From Phoronis australis (taxonomy: Eukaryota > Phoronida > Phoronidae): 64,000 nucleotides of DNA. Shown piece after piece: positions 12,901-21,912 of the stretch. Position 1 is the stretch's first letter. Each line of letters starts with the position of its first letter. Position numbers and translations under genes: made by a program. The stretch is from assembly GCA_002633005.1 (NCBI GenBank), contig NMRA01000201.1:1-64000 (forward strand). Direction: 5' to 3'. Under the pieces are notes generated by a model. The model had not been told where the DNA came from. It was given only the letters and a program-made list of their open reading frames with translations, and searched no databases.

Positions 12901-15900
12901 GTCGTTTACTTTTGCTTACGAGTCAGTCAACATGCCACACTGTTGCTGCCTACCGGGATGTACTCATTATGGCCCAAAGCCTGTAAGCAGCCCTGCTGCG
13001 ATATTGAATAGGAGTGAATACAGGCCCCGTTCGACACCCAGTGAAGAGGGCAGTTCATCGTTCAATGAACAGATCGGTGAGCCAAACTTTGATAAGTTTA
13101 TTGTGGACTTGTCTAAAGTATTGGAGCTATTTAGAAGGTGCCGGGTGTGTGGCGAGGGTGTCACACAGCAGGGTGTAAGCAGTTTGCGTGCTCAAATCAC
13201 TATCAGTGGGAGTGTGTCGCAGACACTCAGGCAAGTGGGACAGTTGTTCATCTGTCCGTGGGACGATAATGAGTACATCCCGGTACGCAGCAACAGCGTG
13301 GCATGTTGACTGACTCATAAACAAAAGCATACGATGACCGAACTTATCGAAACCACGAGATAGAAAAATGACTGACTGGGCAGCTCTCACAGTCAGACTA
13401 TACGAAAAGAAATAGGCGGTAAATTCTTGCCTTCCAAAACGTCACTTCCTGAGCAGTGAACAAATAGTTAATGAAATTACGAAAAGCTGTAATTAAGGGG
13501 AAAATATGTCTGGGATAACCAACGAACCTTATTTTTGCTAAAAAAGACATGGAAAAAGGTTGCCTTCGCCTTTAACAAATTACTTCCTTTTGTTATCTCA
13601 ATTTCAAGTTCAAAAATTTTGACCTGCCTATGCAGAGTGAAATACTTAAGTTGTATCTCTTCACAGATACTAAGGTTTTGAAAACTAGTTGTCAGCATTG
13701 AGACTTATAGAATGTGAAGCAACATTAGTTATAGTATGGCAGAGTATACACTTTAACAAATCTACAGGTTAAAGCAGCAATTAAACCTCTGATTTCCATC
13801 AACAAACAAGCTTTGATTCATGCCATTTGCCATTTTAAAGTGGTCTCAAATTTTTCCTTACTCAGATGAGGACAGAAGAGCTGACAACCTTATGACCTTC
13901 ATCTGAAGACATAGCAAAATATCAGTTCATCCCGGAGCACAGAGATCAGTTCTAAGCTTAGTAAGGAGATAGATAGGACCACTTCTGTAACGATTAGTGG
14001 CTTAAATGAAAACCTGCATTTTTAACTAAAAGCACGGGTTCAAAGCACATTCAAGTCCAATGCAAGGTGTGGACAATAAAGGTACTATCAACCTATCTTC
14101 AATCAAAAACTAATCTTATATGTAAGCCACTAGCTAGTTGTTAAAATGGTTTCAAATCTTAAAAATAACATTTAACCTAACCAAGGGACAAACTGAGACC
14201 AGTTTTATAACAATCAGTGACATAAATCAAAGGCTAGTTTATTTTCAGACGACGGTTTAAAGCTGCTGTAAAAATTCTCAAATGAACAATTAAAACAAAG
14301 AGAGAAAGACAAACAATAGGAATAGGATGGATAAACAAACAAACAAATGGGCTTAGGAACAGAGAGACAGAAGGAGGGTCAAATCATTGGACGGATTAAT
14401 AAATATAAATAGTCTAAGAGAGAGAAAGAGTCGAAGAGAGGGACAATGGAACAGAGACAAACAAACCTAATGATCGTGTCATGGTATGCTTTAATTTTAG
14501 CCTTGGGATTGAACTTGAGAGCACTTTCTTTAGCCACCTACAAGAGGAGGATGAACAATACGGAATGAAAGGTAATGAACTTCTGAATTAACACACTCAG
14601 ACAATACACTTTTGTATCGACTAACCTACAGTCACTATATGGACTATAAATGTCTTCATTATCATTATGCATCATTCTTGTTAACGAAAAACTGTCATTA
14701 TTTGCACTTCAAAATTTAACAAATACTAGTTAGGCTGAAGTTTATGTAGGACTCTAGAAAAATGGCCATGTATTTTCACCACCCTAAATTCTCTAGTTTT
14801 TGTAGATATTCCACACAGATCTGTCCACACAACCTTAAGAACTGAGCCAAGCAGCATCTAGCCCTATAAATTTTAAACAATACAAAACTTACCTGCGATT
14901 TAGACTTGCCTACATGTTCTCGCCTAAAGAGAAACTGTCTGTTTAGATTGCTGACGTCGATTGTATCCAAGTCAATCTGAAATATAATTTAGGATTATAC
15001 TAAAAGTAATTACTAGTACAGTAACAGGTAAATGAAAAATTACATCAAAGATGCCAGCGAAGACAAAATCAAGATCATATACATTAAATGACAATGGCGA
15101 CAAAATCCTGCATGTTTTGTTTTGGTTTAAAAGGTTTGACACATTGTCACAGTACCACATACAGATGGAGTGGGGTGTGATACAATATCAACAAATTCAA
15201 AGTCCCTCAAGAGATGAAAACTACATACTCTCATATGCTGAATCTATTTCTTAACAATGTCTTCAAATCCAAGGACATTCTGTTGACTAGACAATTATCC
15301 ACTTGACTTGCCACACTGTCTGTTTCATGAAAGCGACTTATGAGTTAAGACTGGAGACAGAAATTTGGTCTTGTGCTCCATCACAATTGCTAAAAAAGGT
15401 TCAGCCATGTTATTATAAGGGCTACACAGTCTAAAAATAATTTGTAAAACTTTTCTCAATCGTAAGCAATTATATATGTATATTGATTTCTAAGATACTT
15501 TTTGGTGGACCTTCAGCTCCGTTTGAGCTGTTGTATTAGCTTGGCTAGGCCAGCTGTAATCAGCTGGCTAGACGTATGAAAACTAACGTCAAAACACAGC
15601 TAGGAACATCACACAGACCTCGACATTTCACACAACCTAGCTAATTATACTCTTCGCCTCCTTGAGAAACTTACATCAACATGTAGAGCTAACGGTGATA
15701 GACTATCGCTCACACTGATAAACTATAGATAGACTATCGTCCCAGTCTGCCTTTATTTATATTGAATCAATGAAGACTTTGTTAACGATGGTGACGCCTT
15801 TTTTACAAACTGGTCGCTAGTTTTCTAAAGTGGTCACCGGACATTCAGATTGGGAAAGCTGCCAAACTGGTTACTGCGACATGTTTAAAGCGGTCATGGA

Positions 15901-18900
15901 AGAAGGAGGAATGAAGATTTTAAGGACATTAACTTTGAGCAAAATGTTACTTGGCCCGATTTTTACCCACGTCGGTGCAAAACCGTACTAGTACATTTCA
16001 ACAGATTTGCACCAAGCTTGGTCCAAGAACAAGGTTAGGACAGCTGTTTCCATAGGCAATTACATCGCCTCTTTAATTACTTCCAACTTGAACAAATACT
16101 CCCGTTATTAAACTTTCTATTCAAGCAGTCCTTCGTTAAATTCCCACCAGTGCAAACTGACCATTTTTACACAGTGCACGCCAGGGGATATGACATCATA
16201 CCACCTGCCGTGTTGTTCACTGTCTTTACTGCCCAGCTAGAGACGGTGGTCAAAGTCTACAATTTGGGTTACAATAGTTATCACGCATGGTGAAAAAGTT
16301 AACGGTGATCAAACAGTGGAGTTGGAATTCTTCATGATAGTCATATTAATACATGTACACATGCTTCATCGAGGATGTCTATAAGACCAGAAAGGAATGC
16401 TGAATCTTGAAAGTAAGCACTTTTTGGAGATAATTTTAAGAAAAAATGTATTTTTGATGAGCTCAAACAATTTACTCTCAAGTGACTGTATGGGATTAAT
16501 ACAGAAACTGATGGGAAGGAAAAAAGCATGAAAATTTTGAGACATCCAGTTGAGAAAACAGATCAAGTTTGAGTCAAATATTGGAATAAAAACTTACAAA
16601 AATTAGCGACGTTGTGTCACAACATCGTCGTCCTAGTTATGGGGACATTTATGATTCGGCTATTTTTAGCCACCTGTGGGCCACTGGACATGATTTCAAT
16701 ACTGATGATGACATGATTTCAATACTGATGATGCCACTATCCTAGACTTTGAGGAAGACTGGTTCAGAAGGGGTGTAAAGGAAGCTCTCCATGAGCGCAT
16801 TGAGTTCGTCTTTAAATAAAAGAGGCGGTTTAAGATTTGATTTGTCGCACGTATGGGATGGTGTTCTGACGTCAATGTCGCGCCGTCTGGTTAAAACGCC
16901 ACCAATTGGCCAGAATAACGATAACATCACAAGCCAAGCTGAAGTCCGTGACATGCGGACGCAACGTCGCTAATTTTTGTAAGTTTTTATTCCAGTATTA
17001 GACTCAAACTTGATCTGAAGGGAAGAAATGTAGCTCACGTTACCTACTGCTCTAGCCTTGGCGCAAAACAGTATACTAAGTATACAGCTTTGCGCTGGGT
17101 AAAAAAATACCAAATAAAATATGACACAAAATTAATGTCAGTAAAAACTACACCCTTCCTTGAGTAAACTTAATTAACTACCGATGTTGGAAAAATTGGC
17201 GTTCTAACGTCATTCTGCAGTTAAAATTGTGTTATGATCTGTTGCGTCAGCATTCGGCACCATGAAATATTACGTCACCTATAAGCCAATTTCTTTTTTC
17301 GCTGATTCTTCAATAAACTGTTGTTCTTTCACAAGGTTGCATACACGTCACAACAAATTATTGGAACTGACTTCATTGATTATCAGGTTTTAGAATATAC
17401 ACGAAAATCAAATCAGCTCGGAGCAGCACAGGTTGTCAGCTTCGTTAACAGAGGTCGCTGAAGCCACACTGAAAAATGTTCGTCATCAGCTATCACAAAC
17501 AAAATCTCGGTAAAACGAAGCATGGCAAAAAGCACTTATCCATGGTTCGGTTGATTTGCTCCAAGTTTTATCTACACAGAATTTACTCTTTCGGAATATC
17601 CCCCCNNNNNNNNNNNNNNNNNNNNNNNNNNNNNNNNNNNNNNNNNNNNNNNNNNNNNNNNNNNNNNNNNNNNNNNNNCCGCCAAGACTTAAACCATTGT
17701 TATTATTCTTAAATTCTTAACATTTGAAGGCATTAACGCTGAAGTAGTAACGAAGAGTCTCATTGGTTGATTTCTTAAAAGATTTGCAAATATTATATGA
17801 CTCCTCAAATGTTATTAGGTGAGCCATTAACCTTCAGTGGCAGGTAAGCTAGTCGAGTTAGATGGTTTTGTTCACAGGCACCTTTGATCAGCCCTCAACT
17901 ATACACTAAATAAAGAGAAAGGTACACAACTGACATTCAATATGGCCGTCTGCCGGGCACTTCCGGAATAGCCCAAACCTGTCAAATCTGAAAGTAATTT
18001 GACTCAAACATTTTATTTGCTACAGCAACACGTTCATTGCTTCCATTTGTTGTCATCGAAACCAATAAAAACAATACATAACTCAAGATTTTCCTACTTC
18101 AGTCGCCAACATTCACGGCAAAGCGAAGAGCACAAATAACTTCAAGTGCTTGGTCTTATGCGCATGCTCATAAGACCCCTCGCGACATCTTCAGAACGCT
18201 TACATCAACTAAAAACAGCAACATTACGAACACAGTAAGCCAAGAGGCTCTTGACGGTAATTTGCGAATATGTCGTCCTACCTCGCATGAGGATGTCAAA
18301 AAAACATGGTTGCCTCTGGCCCTGTAAGTCGACTCTTACAAGTTCTGACGAACGGAAGATAAATTGGAAGGCCCCTTGAACGTTTGACCTATTTTTGCTG
18401 AACCCAATCAGCATTCTCATAGAGGAACATATAAATTATGTTGCTGTTTTCACAATGATGTAAGCATTCTGAAGATGTCGTGAGGGGTCTTACGAGCATG
18501 CGCATTAGATAAAAATTTTGAAGTTATTTGCGCTCTTCGCTTTGCCATGAATGTTGGCGATTGAAGTAGGAAAATCTTGAGGTATGTATTGTTTTTATTG
18601 GTTTCGATGTCAACAAATGGAAGCAATGAACGTGTTGCTGTAGCAGATAAAATGTTTGAGTCAAATTGCTTTCAGATTTGACATGTTTGGGCTATTCCGG
18701 AAGTGCCCGGCAGACAGCCATATTGAATGTCAGTTGTGTACCTTTCTCTTTATTATAGTACATGGTCGAGGGCTACATAAAGGTGCCTGTGGTTTTGTCC
18801 GATTTACTCGAACTTCCCCTACCGCTTTACAAGAACACTACAGCGCCGCGGTGGTTAACAGCCGGGTAGATTTTTATCCAGACAATGTAGGACTAACAAG

Positions 18901-19045
18901 AAAAATATACCATTTCAATGTTGACAAAACCAGTCAGTACAAGGTTCTTTAGTAACTCGCATCCTATTCCACCAGCTCCAACCATCAATATTTTGGAACC
19001 AGCTACTTTGTCCTTCAACGCTTTGTCAACAAATGCTGCAGCCAT
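845..19045 (-). CDS. UBA2: SUMO-activating enzyme subunit 2 (UBA2/SAE2), 15 exons, 3' end off window
   Basis: Catalytic half of the SUMO E1 (partner SAE1, a separate gene). It adenylates the SUMO C-terminal Gly, forms a thioester with its own Cys, and passes SUMO to UBC9, mostly in the nucleus. Seen: fifteen exons, all GT-AG, join in one frame to 567 codons plus one base. A nucleotide-binding loop GAGGIG lies at residues 23-28, SNLNRQFLF near 54-62 and NALDN near 113-117. The catalytic Cys172 is in PGCTIRNTP. Zinc-ligand pairs are C157/C160 (CYEC) and C435/C438 (CLAC). The ubiquitin-fold domain (about 440-540) contains [11 protein letters not shown] and FGIRNGSRL. The acidic tail begins near 545. 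Vertebrate UBA2 is about 640 residues, so roughly 70 C-terminal residues, with the expected nuclear-localisation and SUMOylation region, lie beyond position 1. Start chosen at 19045 because [10 protein letters not shown] aligns in length with family N-termini; an in-frame ATG at 19129 would add 28 unrelated residues. Identification is from remembered family sequence, not a search. Confidence 0.96.
1933..2077 (-). CDS. UBA2: UBA2 exon 14 (residues 481-529)
   Basis: Encodes [20 protein letters not shown] then [20 protein letters not shown], the UBC9-binding ubiquitin-fold domain. Two overlapping donors (CAT|GTGTAT and CATGT|GTATGG) exist; only the second keeps frame with exon 15. Confidence 0.93.
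2752..2809 (-). CDS. UBA2: UBA2 exon 13 (residues 462-481)
   Basis: Encodes [19 protein letters not shown] in the ubiquitin-fold domain (vertebrate FAMVAPDVQIEDGKG). Acceptor TTTTCAG, donor AAAG|GTGATG. Confidence 0.93.
3398..3553 (-). CDS. UBA2: UBA2 exon 12 (residues 410-461)
   Basis: Encodes [19 protein letters not shown] and the second zinc-ligand pair [19 protein letters not shown] at C435/C438, then the start of the ubiquitin-fold domain. Donor AAG|GTACAG. Confidence 0.95.
4072..4184 (-). CDS. UBA2: UBA2 exon 11 (residues 372-409)
   Basis: Encodes [20 protein letters not shown] and [13 protein letters not shown], the C-terminal adenylation-domain helix. An internal GT (CAGG|GTAGAC) is not the donor: reading through to ACT|GTAAGC restores the family motif and the frame of exon 12. 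Confidence 0.94.
4859..4952 (-). CDS. UBA2: UBA2 exon 10 (residues 341-372)
   Basis: Encodes [20 protein letters not shown] and PLKSRFDIK, the crossover back into the adenylation domain. Donor AAAT|GTACGT; the Ser codon is completed in exon 11. Confidence 0.95.
5287..5480. mobile_element. Foldback MITE in UBA2 intron 9
   Basis: Imperfect inverted arms: about 5287-5345 (TCTAAAACCTATTAGTCTGT...) pair with about 5415-5480 (rev: TCTAAAATCTGTTGGGTCTA...). About 190 bp, non-coding. Confidence 0.55.
5624..5766 (-). CDS. UBA2: UBA2 exon 9 (residues 293-340)
   Basis: Helical part of the Cys domain: [15 protein letters not shown] and GILVWDK. The acceptor region TTGCAGTTTCAG offers two in-frame AGs 6 bases apart; the downstream one is used here. 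Donor AAG|GTAGGC. Confidence 0.93.
5767..6576 (-). other. UBA2 intron 8, nothing seen
   Basis: About 0.8 kb intron without recognisable feature. Confidence 0.5.
6577..6676 (-). CDS. UBA2: UBA2 exon 8 (residues 260-293)
   Basis: Encodes [20 protein letters not shown] then [10 protein letters not shown], equivalent to vertebrate DIRYLLTMDKLWRKRKPPVPLDW. Acceptor TTTGCAG, donor GAAG|GTTAGT, phase 1 exit. Confidence 0.95.
7038..7300. mobile_element. Copy of the CAGTGGCGGATC repeat family (truncated)
   Basis: Begins CAGTGGCGGATCTAAGATAT with a run GGGGGGCCCC. Its 7200-7290 part matches 23525-23585 of the longer copy in PLCG intron 1. The right terminal repeat is not recognisable, so this copy looks deleted. 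hAT-like assignment is inference from the end sequence only. Confidence 0.55.
8460..9200 (+). mobile_element. Solo LTR of a retrotransposon, with promoter motifs
   Basis: Starts TGTCAGG and ends GTGACA (TGTCA/TGACA short inverted ends). It is flanked by CGTAT on the left and CGTAC on the right, a near-perfect 5-bp target duplication. It has a clear TATA box (TATAAATA, 8796-8803) and a splice-like and GC-richer downstream part. No second LTR or internal coding region adjoins it, so it is a solo LTR. It lies antisense to UBA2 within intron 7. The family (Ty3, BEL or other) cannot be told. Confidence 0.7.
8581..8803 (+). promoter_or_regulatory. Array of five heat-shock-element-like motifs plus TATA box
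   Basis: Trimeric nGAAnnTTCnnGAAn elements are perfect at 8645-8659 (GGAACTTTCTAGAAG) and 8740-8754 (GGAAAGTTCTAGAAT). One-base variants occur at 8581-8595, 8690-8704 and 8769-8783. The last is 13 bp upstream of TATAAATA (8796). The first two lie in a 64-bp tandem duplication (8535 and 8599). The arrangement resembles HSF-driven promoters; activity is inference. Confidence 0.6.
9613..9743 (-). CDS. UBA2: UBA2 exon 7 (residues 216-259)
   Basis: Encodes the second catalytic-Cys half-domain start: [20 protein letters not shown] then FTK, equivalent to vertebrate ISTKEWAKSTGYDPVKLFTK. Its N-terminal 20 residues ([17 protein letters not shown]) are poorly conserved linker. Donor AAG|GTATTG. Confidence 0.93.
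9744..10710 (-). other. UBA2 intron 6, nothing seen
   Basis: About 1 kb intron without recognisable gene or element. Confidence 0.5.
10711..10778 (-). CDS. UBA2: UBA2 exon 6 (residues 193-216)
   Basis: Short exon encoding [19 protein letters not shown], the acidic linker after the catalytic Cys, matching the GEEDADQEVSPD stretch of vertebrate UBA2. Phases 2 and 1 agree with neighbours. Confidence 0.93.
10804..11015. repeat. Degenerate ~44-bp tandem repeat, five copies, UBA2 intron 5
   Basis: Units begin near 10805, 10849, 10891, 10936 and 10980. Each has the pattern ACTAGTTCACAGGG...AAGTTCACACTAA. Non-coding. Confidence 0.75.
11533..11654 (-). CDS. UBA2: UBA2 exon 5, catalytic cysteine (residues 153-193)
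   Basis: Contains the first zinc-ligand pair ETECYEC and the catalytic Cys in [16 protein letters not shown]. Residue count places the thioester Cys at 172, against 173 in human. Donor TTCAA|GTAAGT splits an Asn codon. Confidence 0.96.
11655..12251 (-). other. UBA2 intron 4, nothing seen
   Basis: About 0.6 kb intron; no feature recognised. Confidence 0.5.
12252..12417 (-). CDS. UBA2: UBA2 exon 4 (residues 97-152)
   Basis: Adenylation-domain core with [19 protein letters not shown] and [14 protein letters not shown], nearly identical to the metazoan family. The Asp of ALDN helps bind ATP/Mg in E1 enzymes. Phase 2 entry, phase 0 exit at AAG|GTTCGT. Confidence 0.96.
12679..13575. mobile_element. 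TTAA-bounded foldback transposon with ~255-bp inverted arms
   Basis: Left arm about 12679-12936 and right arm about 13299-13575 are inverted copies: GGCAACC, TTATCCCAGACATATTTTCC, TAATTACAGCTTTTCGTAAT, GAAGTGACGTTTT and TAGTCTGACTGTGAGAGC all recur. The arms differ by scattered substitutions. Both ends read TTAAAGGC/GCCTTTAA, so TTAA is either the target duplication (as in piggyBac-type insertion) or part of the terminal repeat. Between the arms is a 125-codon ORF. It sits in UBA2 intron 3; the rest of that intron (13576-14300) shows nothing further. Confidence 0.75.
12932..13309 (+). CDS. Cys-rich 125-aa ORF carried by the TTAA foldback element
   Basis: Fills the whole spacer between the arms. 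The start ATG lies at the inner end of the left arm and the TGA at the inner end of the right arm. The N-terminus [14 protein letters not shown] resembles the first cysteines of a THAP or similar DNA-binding zinc finger, but the later C-x2-H half is absent. A central segment, [18 protein letters not shown], resembles the LLxLFxxCxxCG motif I associate with uncharacterised transposon-linked proteins of marine invertebrates. The last 55 residues are unrecognised. It may be an internally deleted transposase-associated protein or a chance ORF. Function unknown. Confidence 0.45.
   Translation: MPHCCCLPGCTHYGPKPVSSPAAILNRSEYRPRSTPSEEGSSSFNEQIGEPNFDKFIVDLSKVLELFRRCRVCGEGVTQQGVSSLRAQITISGSVSQTLRQVGQLFICPWDDNEYIPVRSNSVAC
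14290..14466. repeat. Purine-rich (transcript-strand pyrimidine-rich) tract next to UBA2 exon 3 donor
   Basis: The plus strand is dominated by AAACAAAC, GAGAGAAAGA and AGAGACAGAAGGAGGG stretches. In the UBA2 transcript this is a C/U-rich region directly after the exon 3 donor. Confidence 0.55.
14467..14537 (-). CDS. UBA2: UBA2 exon 3 (residues 74-97)
   Basis: Encodes [20 protein letters not shown] and TII. Acceptor TTGTAG, donor ATTAG|GTTTGT; the split Ser codon (AG|C) is completed in exon 4. On the transcript strand the donor is followed by a pyrimidine-rich tract. Confidence 0.93.
14893..14976 (-). CDS. UBA2: UBA2 exon 2 (residues 46-73)
   Basis: Encodes [20 protein letters not shown] and the following KSKSQ: the ATP/Mg-contacting Asp-Asn-Arg segment of the E1 adenylation domain. 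Acceptor TTTCAG, donor CAG|GTAAGT, phase 0 at both ends. Confidence 0.95.
16060..16215. mobile_element. Partial copy of the 20.3-kb MITE family
   Basis: Matches the centre of the intergenic element (20440-20580): AACAAATACTCC, TTCAAGCAGTCCTT, TGACCATTTTTA and CATCATACCACCTG recur in order. The ends are not clear. UBA2 intron 1. Confidence 0.6.
16559..17017. mobile_element. MITE with ~55-bp inverted ends, UBA2 intron 1
   Basis: 16559-16613 (AGATCAAGTTTGAGTC ... AAAATTAGCGACGTTG) pairs with 16961-17017 with few mismatches. The interior has only chance ORFs. A small tandem duplication of about 22 bp lies at 16689-16733. Confidence 0.75.
17606..17678. other. Assembly gap (73 N)
   Basis: Run of N in UBA2 intron 1, preceded by a run of C. 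The true length may differ. Confidence 0.99.
17851..18814. mobile_element. Long foldback element, ~385-bp arms almost identical, UBA2 intron 1
   Basis: Left arm about 17851-18235 and right arm about 18425-18814 are inverted copies. In the inner part, for example around GGCACTTCCGGAATAGCCC and CAACACGTTCATTGCTTCC, only a few bases differ per hundred. The spacer is about 190 bp. No transposase-like ORF. Element ends and target duplication are not resolved. Confidence 0.8.
18911..19045 (-). CDS. UBA2: UBA2 exon 1 (residues 1-45)
   Basis: First coding exon. It carries the Rossmann-type ATP loop [17 protein letters not shown] and ends NIEM, phase 0, at an ATG|GTATAT donor. Separated from exon 2 by a 3.9 kb intron. 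Confidence 0.95.
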
Positions 19046-21912
19046 GCTCAAAATTAAACCGGAAACACTCAGGTAACAGGGCAGAGAATCTCTTAGGGAA
19101 GGGTTTGTTTCTATTTCCATTTTCAACAAGCTCAGTTGTTGGCAAATAAGCGATATAATCAGCCTAACAGCACTAAGATTTTTTAATGCAGCAAATTATT
19201 CAAAATATGAATATTTTTGGCACAATCATTAGTTTATCTTTTGACCATAAGATGTCACATGTAGTTGCTTCAGTAGATTGTTCCATTTCGAAAGGGAGGT
19301 CAATCCATTGAAATCAGATTTCCTTAATTGAAAAGTTGTTGAAAATTGTTGCACATCATAAATATTCGGATTATTTAACTTCAAAAAATTGTAACAAATA
19401 TTTAATACGGAAATTTATTTTACTCTCTGGTCCATTAATCCGTGAATGACTTATTTGACAATTTAACTACTACCCCTATAAAGTTGAGCATGTCGTGATT
19501 TCAACATGGAGGTCACACTCACATGAAGAATGTCATTCAAGAATCTTAAAAGCAGGAAGTATGCGATTTTGCAACTTTTGAATATTATAGTGCAATAATA
19601 TGTGATCAGGAGACGTGAAGCGTTAGAAATACGTGCTATATTTAGTTGATAATTTTATTTTTTGTACTAAATTAAGAATAGGAAGAACAACATCGCTCAG
19701 GCGTTTCAGGCCAGGGTCAGTTAAACTTTTTTGTTTTTTTTCCTTTGCCTTTTTGTTTGGCAGTTGGCTGGATTTTGCATTCCCGCACTGTTCTCAATGT
19801 TTTACCATAGTTTTTTTTTTCAGCTTCCAGTATGAGTGAACACTGCTTAATATTACCTACTTGTGTGGCATGTCATAGGTGGACTTGTTATGTTGGTTAA
19901 TTTCGGATCAAAGACAATGCTTTGGCTTTACTAATTTTAATAGTTATTGGAATTTTGCCTTTTGGTAGTCATCTTTTTCGGGATAGGATGTAGGTGGGTG
20001 TCCAAATATGGGGCAATATTCATTCTGGGCCCAAGGGAAATCCTGGACCCATCAGCATCAAAACAAGGCTTGACATGCCAAAGATTACATATCAATAACA
20101 CTTTCCTCAAAATTCAAGTGCTACCTGCTGATTTGGTAATTGTCCCAGTTATGCTGCACACCAGGCAGAATTAACGAGGAATATCTTGCAACACTAAACA
20201 AAGGTTTTATATTATAAAAGTCACATTTCTTGTCTGATTTTCAAAATTCAAAAATCTAATCACATGTACTTTTCATTAAAATATGCTATATACTAGACAG
20301 TGATGCTCCTATAGGCACTTCATACGCCGGAAGCTTTTCGGTGAATTATGCCTCACGCTGATTAAAGTGCCAAAGTCACGTTATTAGAAGTACCTTTTTC
20401 GCATAGAGGGACACCTTAGGAGGCTGTCGATGTATTTAATTCCTTGCAACTCGAACAAATACTCCTGTAATCAAACTTTTTCTTCAAGCAGTCCTTTGTT
20501 CAGTTCCCCAAATCGGTAACTGGTCATTTTTAACACTGCGCACACCTGGTGACCTGGAGCTATGACGTCATACCACCTGGAGCACGCAGTGTTAAAAATG
20601 GCCAGTTGCCGATTTGAACAACTGAAAAAAGGACTGCTCGAAGAAAAAGTTCAATTACAGGAGTATTTGTTCGAGTTGGAAGGCATTAAAGTCATTGACG
20701 GCCTGCTAAGTTGTCCCTCTATGCACAAAAGTTACTTATAACAATGTGACTTTGATTTTTAATCATTGTGAGGCATAATTTGCCGAAGGAGATCCACCGT
20801 CTCTAGTCAGGCTAGAAAGGGTGGTCACTGTCTAGCCATAAACAAACTTTCAAAATAAAAATCGAAAATACTATTGTTGCCCCCAGTGTGTTTTATGATG
20901 GGTTTAATTATTTAGAGAACATAACAGCAGCAGCCTGAGGTGATATACTTAACTGTAGCAGCATTGTGGCTTTGATCAATGCCAGCAGATTCCGAGGTAT
21001 GGAAACCTTTTCAGTTGCCCAATCTCGACCGGTGAGCGTGTCAATGTAGGAGTCTTTTCTTGTATGGTGATTCTAATCGCTAGCTATCTAATTAGCTGGT
21101 CACATTTTTCCAATGTATTATGGAAGTTTTATTATGCTGTAGTTGAAATACCGTGCAATTAAACCACAGTTACAATTATATCACCTTCTCGTAATAACAA
21201 AATTTGTTAAGTCATGCCGCAAATTATCTTCTCCATATGGACACGTAGTGTAGCAGGCAATACAACTATAATTTAAGCTGAAGTTGATCTCAACTTTTCA
21301 GTACTTAAATTAGAAGTTAGTTTTGCACTTTAAAGAACTGACAGTTAGTTATTGCCTGTGGCCATGTTCAGCAAGTTTGCTTGTCACGAGATGTCATTTT
21401 ATGCGTCACATATGCAGAGATACCGAAGAATGATATATATCCAGAAATCAATCAAAAATGGTCTCATGAATTTCACCATGGTGATATTTTGCAAAACATG
21501 TTTAAGAGTCACAGGTTGGTTTACGTGAACTATAGTACAGGCTTAGTGAAGTGATGTCTAATTTATTCAAGTCGAAGAAATTATCTGAGTGTACAGTAAT
21601 CAGGTCTTCGGTCATGTATTGTTGATAAATATTTGGCAGTGGTGAAGATTAAAAAAATTTTAGTCTACTTCTAGCGTGTGCAGATGTCATAAAATATCAA
21701 AATTTGCAAGTACTATTAGTAAAGTAAGCGGTTTTTGAAAAAATTGAAAATGACAATTGTGGTAATTATTTTTGTGAAATAAGTGGTTAAATTTATCATA
21801 ATCAACGAGAGTGTTCAGTGTCTTGATATGGTTAGACAAGTTCAATTATTCATTTTCAATTTCAGCAGTTTGAACTTTAAAAACGAAGTAATCGAATCCT
21901 GCTAGCCTGAAT
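19046..21912. other. UBA2-PLCG divergent intergenic region
   Basis: The two start codons face away from each other across 2.87 kb, so both promoters and 5' leaders must lie here unless upstream non-coding exons exist elsewhere. I can point to no convincing core promoter motif. It contains one MITE (20293-20837). Confidence 0.7.
20293..20837. mobile_element. Foldback MITE, ends CTAGACAGTGA / TCACTGTCTAG
   Basis: Nearly the whole 545 bp folds back on itself. Arms pair from the CTAGACAGTGA ends, through TAGAGGGACA/TGTCCCTCTA and AACAAATACTCCTGTAAT/ATTACAGGAGTATTTGTT, to a centre near 20560 (GACGTCATACCACCTGG). The ends are compatible with a TA target duplication (Tc1/mariner-like), which is inference. 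A related partial copy is at 16060-16215. Confidence 0.8.
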
